Source of the DNA: a virus
Length of the DNA: 48,032 bases
Strand: one strand, 5' to 3'
IMG/VR virus record: IMGVR_UViG_3300027759_000131
Location: 1 to 48,032 of that record
A model generated the notes under the pieces. It was not told the DNA's origin. It did no database searches and worked only from the letters and a program-made list of their open reading frames with translations. Numbering within the stretch: position 1 is the first letter of the stretch; each line of letters opens with the position of its first letter. Made by a program: the position numbers and the translations under genes. Below are positions 43,824-48,032 of the stretch, piece by piece.

Positions 43824-44438
43824 ATGAAACAAGAACTAGATAAGTTGTTGTGCGAGCGGTATCCAAAGATGATGGTTAATCGCAACAAGAACATGCAAGA
43901 AACTTGCATGTGTTGGGGATTTGAATGTGGCGATGGCTGGTTCAATATCCTAGATCAGCTGATGGGCAGTATTCAGCATCATATCGATTGGAAAGAGAAA
44001 CAGCGTAAGTGGGCAATTGAATATAACGAAATGGCCACTCAGGCAAAAGCTGGTAACTTTGATTTGTTTGAAGAAACTACAAAAGCTCAACCCAATGACG
44101 AATACAAAGAAAAGCGACTGGCGGAAATTGTTGCTGGAGACTTTAGAGAAGTGCCCGAATCTATTCCGCAGGTAACACTGGATCAAGTCAAAGAAAAGTT
44201 TGGCACACTGAGATTTTATTACTCAGGTGGAGATGACTACATCAGCGGTATGGTGTCGTTGGCAGAAAGCCTAACAGGCGTCACTTGCGAAAGCTGTGGC
44301 AATGTTGGAGAGCGCCGTGGCGGCGGATGGGTGCATACATACTGCACACCATGTGAAGAAGCACGTGAAATCAAACGTGCTAAAGAGACGGAAGAATGGG
44401 AACAACGTAAACTACTTAAAGAAGGATTTGAAGAATAA
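43824..44438 (+). CDS. Phage protein with C-terminal zinc-ribbon-like module, 204 aa
   Basis: The C-terminal third holds VTCESCGNVGERRGGGWVHTYCTPC, two CxxC pairs as in a zinc ribbon, preceded by QVKEKFGTLRFYYSGGDDYISGMV, a segment that recurs in many phage and bacterial small proteins. The N-terminus has another cysteine-containing CMCWGFECGDGW block. Probably a metal-binding domain of unknown role. Shine-Dalgarno AGGAAA. Confidence 0.68.
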   Translation: MKQELDKLLCERYPKMMVNRNKNMQETCMCWGFECGDGWFNILDQLMGSIQHHIDWKEKQRKWAIEYNEMATQAKAGNFDLFEETTKAQPNDEYKEKRLAEIVAGDFREVPESIPQVTLDQVKEKFGTLRFYYSGGDDYISGMVSLAESLTGVTCESCGNVGERRGGGWVHTYCTPCEEAREIKRAKETEEWEQRKLLKEGFEE

Positions 44439-44611
44439 TGGAAAAATTTATGGAATGGTTTGGTCGTAACCGTATAACGATCGGATATACTATTGGTGGA
44501 ATAAACGTGTTGAACGGAGTTACGAGTGTGGCTCTTGGAGACACATTAGGCGGCGTATTTTTTATTGTGTTAGGTTCAGCAATTATTTTTGATTCAAAGG
44601 TGTTCAAATGA
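44438..44611 (+). CDS. Small membrane protein, 57 aa
   Basis: The ATG overlaps the upstream stop (TAATG) and the stop overlaps the next start (ATGA). The 57-residue product has two hydrophobic glycine-rich segments, ITIGYTIGGINVLNGVTSVAL and GGVFFIVLGSAIIF, likely a helical hairpin in the inner membrane. Possible holin- or inhibitor-type role cannot be judged. Confidence 0.65.
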   Translation: MEKFMEWFGRNRITIGYTIGGINVLNGVTSVALGDTLGGVFFIVLGSAIIFDSKVFK

Positions 44612-45225
44612 TTACAATGAAAGAATGGATGGAATTGGTCGACTATAAAATCACCGAAGGCGGCGATTATGGTTGGGGTTGTTACGGACCAAATGCCTAT
44701 ACACTGGATTCATGGAATGGTGTTCATGGCGTGGGTGGATATAGTTTTAGTATTGTGTTCAGTACCAAGAGCCAAAAAGTATACGAAGTCAGTATGTGCG
44801 ACTATACTAACGACCGTGCTTATCGAATGATTAACCCAAAGAATCAGGAAAAGCATGCCAACGAAGCATTAGCTCGCGATGTTAATTTGAACGAAGCATG
44901 GGATGATGTTGACTATGTTGATTTGGACGTGGTAGACGACTTTATCCAAAAAGCACTTGCCATTCGGGCTGGTGAGGCCTATGATACCCGTGTGCAAGTA
45001 GAGGTTGACTTTTCGGATGAAGAACTGTTACAATATATGAAACTAGCGCACGAGCGTGATATGACTTTTAACGAGCTTGTTGAAGAAGCATTACGTCATG
45101 CTATTAGTGAATACGAAGCTGGACGTCTTACTAGAGAAGATGCTCAGAAATGGAAATTGGAAAGTCAAGGAAAACCTTGGCCATTTGCGGAAGAAGAAAG
45201 CGATGAAGATAAAGCTAGTCAGTGA
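44608..45225 (+). CDS. Phage protein with C-terminal ribbon-helix-helix-like domain, 205 aa
   Basis: An N-terminal acidic domain is followed at about 130-170 by VQVEVDFSDEELLQYMKLAHERDMTFNELVEEALRHAI, a strand-helix-helix pattern typical of ribbon-helix-helix DNA-binding dimers. The acidic tail (AEEESDEDKASQ) overlaps the next gene. Could be a transcriptional regulator. The start overlaps the upstream stop. Confidence 0.65.
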   Translation: MITMKEWMELVDYKITEGGDYGWGCYGPNAYTLDSWNGVHGVGGYSFSIVFSTKSQKVYEVSMCDYTNDRAYRMINPKNQEKHANEALARDVNLNEAWDDVDYVDLDVVDDFIQKALAIRAGEAYDTRVQVEVDFSDEELLQYMKLAHERDMTFNELVEEALRHAISEYEAGRLTREDAQKWKLESQGKPWPFAEEESDEDKASQ

Positions 45226-46063
45226 CCTTCACTTAGAGTTCAGTGATGTCAATATTGTTAATGATCAGGACTATGATGTTTTGATCCTTGGTGGTGATAT
45301 TTGTATCGCCCAGGATCTCCACGACCATCCTGAGCCTGCCAATACTGCGGACCAGTTAGCGATTGCTAACGGCACTGGATTAGGTCGTAGACAAATGACA
45401 GCACAGCGTTTTAGAGATTTCTTTAAGCGTTGTAGTTTTCAGTTCCCTCATGTAATTTACATTATGGGTAATCACGAATTCTACAATGGCAAGTTCTATG
45501 CGGCTATCGATTACATGCGTGACGAGTGCGCCAAATACCCTAATGTGTATATGTTAGAGCAAGACACTAAGATTATTGACGATGTTGTGTTTGTCGGTGG
45601 AACACTTTGGACAGATATGAACAAGCGTGATCCGCTTACTATGCATGCCATTGAAGGTATGATGAACGACTTTCGTATCATTCGTAACGACAAGCGAAAC
45701 TATGCCACTATGAGTGCGTTGGATGTTGCTATTCGTCACGATAAGACTCTGGGCTACATCAAACAGATTGTTCAGGAACACAAGGACAAGAAGTGTGTTG
45801 TAGTAGGTCATCACAGTCCTAGTTTTCAAAGTGCTCATCCAATGTACGCACACGAAACTTTGATGAATGGTGGCTACCACAGTGACTTGAGTGAGTTCAT
45901 TTTGGATCACCCACAGATCAAACTGTGGACACACGGTCATACTCATCATCCTTTTGATTATACAATTGGTGAGACTAGAGTTGTGTGTAACCCACGTGGT
46001 TACGAAAACGATGGTTACAGCGAGAACAGTGGCTGGAACCCAAATATTTTATTGGAGGTTTAA
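45203..46063 (+). CDS. Metallophosphoesterase, larger type
   Basis: The ATG at 45203 opens with MKIKLVSDLHLEF, the true start of the domain; longer in-frame reading overlaps the preceding gene. Motifs: SDLHLE, GGDI, MGNHEF, VVGHHSP, HGHTHHPFDY. The 286-residue product is of a different subfamily from the two small copies at 3405 and 12984. Likely a two-metal phosphodiesterase or monoesterase with unknown substrate. Overlaps the RHH-like gene by 23 nt. Confidence 0.9.
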   Translation: MKIKLVSDLHLEFSDVNIVNDQDYDVLILGGDICIAQDLHDHPEPANTADQLAIANGTGLGRRQMTAQRFRDFFKRCSFQFPHVIYIMGNHEFYNGKFYAAIDYMRDECAKYPNVYMLEQDTKIIDDVVFVGGTLWTDMNKRDPLTMHAIEGMMNDFRIIRNDKRNYATMSALDVAIRHDKTLGYIKQIVQEHKDKKCVVVGHHSPSFQSAHPMYAHETLMNGGYHSDLSEFILDHPQIKLWTHGHTHHPFDYTIGETRVVCNPRGYENDGYSENSGWNPNILLEV

Positions 46064-46219
46064 ATGGAAGAAGTTAAAATGTCAGTTCCTGAAATGGTAA
46101 AAACTACTGGGGAGAATACCCATAAGTTTATGCTACAAATTTCTGAACATATTGCCAAATTAGAAGCAGAAGTTTTTAATTTGCGTCAACGTATTTCAGA
46201 ACTAGAAAGCGCAGAATGA
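46064..46219 (+). CDS. Small coiled-coil protein, 51 aa
   Basis: Follows a strong TTGGAGG site. The 51 residues end in a clear heptad-type helix (ISEHIAKLEAEVFNLRQRISELESAE), so it likely forms a dimer or binds a partner by coiled coil. Overlaps the next start by 4 nt. Confidence 0.65.
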   Translation: MEEVKMSVPEMVKTTGENTHKFMLQISEHIAKLEAEVFNLRQRISELESAE

Positions 46220-46542
46220 CCACCGTTGGCAATCTAAGCGAAAAGGACACGGCCTTATTTAAGAAGTGGCTGAAAGGCAATCTTAAATCTGGCCCTGTCA
46301 CTGTGACATTTACCAAGAAGGACGGTACAGAACGCATTATGAAATGTACTACCAATCCAACTTACGTGTTGTTCAAAGATCCAACTATTGTTGAATCTAA
46401 AAAAGAACGTAAGGTAAATGAAGATATTATGCCAGTATATGACATGGAGTCAAATCATTGGAAAAGTTTTCGTTGGGATAGTGTCAAGAGTATTATGATT
46501 ACCCTAGGAGAAGAACGTGAATACAATAACGAGACACAGTGA
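46216..46542 (+). CDS. SH3-barrel (WYL_2-type) phage protein
   Basis: The 108-residue protein contains GPVTVTFTKKDGTERIMKCTTN ... MPVYDMESNHWKSFRWDSVKSI, the pattern of the SH3-fold WYL_2-type protein that is common in T4-like and cyanophage genomes. Function unknown; some relatives lie in replication or auxiliary gene clusters. ATGA overlap with the coiled-coil gene. Confidence 0.75.
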   Translation: MTTVGNLSEKDTALFKKWLKGNLKSGPVTVTFTKKDGTERIMKCTTNPTYVLFKDPTIVESKKERKVNEDIMPVYDMESNHWKSFRWDSVKSIMITLGEEREYNNETQ

Positions 46543-46756
46543 TACTTGTCAAATTAAACAATCCTCAAGTGGAAAGATTGTTGAAGCAGTTGTACAAGAT
46601 TTCCAAGAGAATGTTGTACTTCACGTTATCGTTAGTAAAGCAGTAAAAATAGCCATGAAATGGAATGGCAAAGTTTACGAAGGTCGTATGGCCAGTATGG
46701 ACTTTGTGTCCGATGGTCCTACTATATCTAAAACATCAACCAGCAGTAGAGGTTAG
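46517..46756 (+). CDS. Small beta-rich phage protein, 79 aa, unknown
   Basis: Overlaps the end of the SH3-barrel gene by 26 nt. KIVEAVVQDFQENVVLHVIVSKAVKIAMKWNGKVYEGRMASMDFVSDGP reads as a small beta-barrel with alternating hydrophobic residues. Possibly a diverged relative of its neighbour. No assigned function. Confidence 0.6.
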   Translation: MNTITRHSDTCQIKQSSSGKIVEAVVQDFQENVVLHVIVSKAVKIAMKWNGKVYEGRMASMDFVSDGPTISKTSTSSRG

Positions 46757-46757
46757 T

Positions 46758-47198
46758 ATGAAAATTGGACTTAGTTATAGTCGATGTGTACGTGACATTG
46801 TAGACGGTGTAGTAGACATCGATGATGTGTTGGTGCTGATCACTCGCACAGATTTCGATCCACATGATGACGAACAGTGGCAGGGTATTTGGGTTGGCTA
46901 TGGCGGCGGCACTGACAATGCTTACAGTCGCGGATTCTTTGCCCAAAGCAATCCCGAATGGGCAGGCTATCACGACGAAGATCGATTCCGTAGTGTTAGC
47001 ATTGAACTTTGGGAAACTGGCAAATTACATCAGCCTCGCAAGTTTGGCGCACACCCTAGTCGACGTCCAGAAATTTGGTTAGAAGCAGTATTACCAAACA
47101 GCGAATTAGAAAAGAATCCTACAGCCAAACTGGCTTGGGACAAATTCCAAACCATTGCAGGATTGGCTAGCGTAGAATTAGACGACAAGTACCGTTGA
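46758..47198 (+). CDS. Phage protein, 146 aa, unknown
   Basis: The ATG at 46758 follows AGAGGTTAG and stands 1 nt after the preceding stop. The product starts MKIGLSYSRCVRDIVDGVVDIDDVLVLI, continues with an acidic TDFDPHDDEQW segment and GGGTDNAYSRGFFAQSNPEW, and ends acidic. The start is reminiscent of small regulatory proteins of T4-type phages, but I cannot place it. Confidence 0.62.
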   Translation: MKIGLSYSRCVRDIVDGVVDIDDVLVLITRTDFDPHDDEQWQGIWVGYGGGTDNAYSRGFFAQSNPEWAGYHDEDRFRSVSIELWETGKLHQPRKFGAHPSRRPEIWLEAVLPNSELEKNPTAKLAWDKFQTIAGLASVELDDKYR

Positions 47199-47223
47199 CA
47201 TAAAGCACCTTTGGTGCTATACT
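47195..47223 (+). promoter_or_regulatory. Sigma70 promoter with inverted repeat in the spacer
   Basis: TTGACA (47195-47200), 17-bp spacer, TATACT (47218-47223). The spacer holds a perfect inverted repeat, AGCACC-TTT-GGTGCT (47204-47218), a possible operator. The lipoprotein ATG starts 7 nt after the -10 box. Confidence 0.75.
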
Positions 47224-47229
47224 AATGGC

Positions 47230-47901
47230 ATGAAGAAACTAATACTCATATCAGCATTGGTGCTCGTTGGTTGCAATAATGCGGCCAGCGGGCCATCACC
47301 TGCCAAAATGTTAACTTACGAAGAGTTATCTAATTTTGATACAAAATGTGAATTGGCTGATCAACAACAAGCCTTACTCAAAAGCATTTTGATTAGAAAG
47401 AATTTTGATCCAGATCCAGATAATCTCAACGATAATGACAGGGCTTATAACAGTCTTTTGAAAGCTACCCTTTGGTGGTATGAATACAGGTGCGGAAATA
47501 AGAAACAAATTGAGAACAATATTAGTGCTAGTGTTAGTGATAGTATTAGCACACCAAAATCATCTAAAGTAAAGAGTGCTGTATTATCAAATGACGGATG
47601 CTCAACAAGAATGTCTATCGCAGAAAACGAAGACGGTACCGTTAGCTCAAACACGCTGACTGTTTGTGGAGGCGAAGCTGTACCTAAGTTACCAGAAAAA
47701 GTTAAAATTGGAGATAATATTTTGGAAAATGAAGTAGCAGAAATACCTGCACTCAATTTTACGTACTTTAAACACCGACATTCAAAATGCCGATTGTTTA
47801 GAGAACGATACATGTTCCAAAATGTATTGCAAGTTAATCACGGCATAATTTGCCAAACGGATCCAAACATGGATACATGGTCAGTTGTTGATAAATGGTA
47901 A
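47230..47901 (+). CDS. Phage lipoprotein, probably leaderless
   Basis: The 223-residue protein starts MKKLILISALVLVGCNNAASG: a type II signal peptide with lipobox LVGC, so Cys15 should be lipidated and the protein anchored in the outer or inner membrane of a Gram-negative host. The mature part is Asn/Ser-rich, with a late cysteine group (SKCRLF, GIICQTD). A role in superinfection exclusion is possible but not shown. The start codon falls at the predicted +1, without a Shine-Dalgarno. Confidence 0.78.
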   Translation: MKKLILISALVLVGCNNAASGPSPAKMLTYEELSNFDTKCELADQQQALLKSILIRKNFDPDPDNLNDNDRAYNSLLKATLWWYEYRCGNKKQIENNISASVSDSISTPKSSKVKSAVLSNDGCSTRMSIAENEDGTVSSNTLTVCGGEAVPKLPEKVKIGDNILENEVAEIPALNFTYFKHRHSKCRLFRERYMFQNVLQVNHGIICQTDPNMDTWSVVDKW

Positions 47902-47918
47902 TTTGATTACCAAAGTCG

Positions 47919-47947
47919 TTGACAATTGAACACATATCACATATAAT
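47919..47947 (+). promoter_or_regulatory. Sigma70 promoter of the last gene
   Basis: TTGACA (47919-47924), 17-bp spacer, TATAAT (47942-47947), both consensus. Confidence 0.9.
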
Positions 47948-47980
47948 ATAGACTAGTTAAACACACAGAAAGAGTTAGAA

Positions 47981-48032
47981 ATGACTAAATGGATTGTTAT
48001 TCTTGCATTGGTAATCCTTGCTCCTACATTTG
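47981..48032 (+). CDS. Start of a small exported or membrane protein (cut by window end)
   Basis: The ATG follows an AAAGAG site and opens MTKWIVILALVILAPTF, a hydrophobic signal-like segment. The rest lies outside the window. Confidence 0.6.
   Translation, partial: MTKWIVILALVILAPTF

Overview
The window looks like part of a large tailed-phage genome (Caudoviricetes, probably T4-like in gene expression) that infects a Gram-negative, probably proteobacterial host. Evidence: a 31-tRNA array with encoded CCA ends, tightly packed genes with ATGA/TAATG overlaps, a tail-fibre-like protein with an Mtd-type N-terminus, T4-type small phage proteins (WYL_2/SH3-barrel, RHH, HNH, metallophosphoesterases), near-perfect sigma70 promoters, and ATAAATA late-promoter-like boxes. 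No integrase, terminase, capsid or polymerase gene lies in the window, so the genome is much larger than this.

1-9.7 kb: 31 complete tRNA genes plus a 5'-truncated one, specifying every amino acid except Ile, including an initiator-like tRNA with a C1.A72 mismatch. Small early proteins are interspersed: a phosphatase, a phosphoesterase, three 2OG-Fe(II) oxygenases, a methyltransferase-like protein and an RNA polymerase omega-subunit homologue. Between the tRNAs lie at least seven unassigned structured RNAs, most closed by long terminal helices that start next to a tRNA CCA end. An rrn-type boxA follows one of the sigma70 promoters.

9.7-13.6 kb: an RNA-element locus. Four copies of an element (AGGATNN ... 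ACAGCAA ... NNATCCTGT, with covarying closing helix) stand directly upstream of a Ro60/TROVE-vWA-like gene. Two more copies lie in the tRNA array, and one of them encloses a circularly permuted tRNA-Arg(TCT). The arrangement resembles bacterial Ro60/Y-RNA loci. A TraR/DksA-like zinc finger and a P-loop polynucleotide-kinase-like protein follow, then a second metallophosphoesterase and a strong terminator.

13.7-39.0 kb: a tail-fibre-like gene, then about 24 kb of alternating plus and minus operons encoding a dense set of modification enzymes: ten radical SAM proteins, four tandem TauD-like proteins (all HxN instead of HxD), six or seven further 2OG-oxygenase-fold proteins, two QueC-like PP-loop ATPases, two kinase-like proteins, an SDR-like protein, an SGNH hydrolase-like protein and a GNAT-like protein. 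I saw no sigma70 promoter here; operon heads carry ATAAATA boxes, so this block is probably expressed late. The substrate is unknown.

39.0-48.0 kb: early-type genes again, with sigma70 promoters: a 118-nt tRNA-like RNA, an exported zincin-like protein, a second methyltransferase-like paralogue, an AbrB-like protein, translation initiation factor IF-1, an HEXXH protein, an HNH endonuclease, a metallophosphoesterase, a lipoprotein and many small unassigned proteins. Taken together the phage appears to bring its own translation set (tRNAs, initiator-like tRNA, IF-1), RNAP modulators (omega, TraR-like), an RNA-handling system (Ro-like protein plus RNAs, kinase) and a large late modification pathway. 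All functions are inferred from sequence reading alone.
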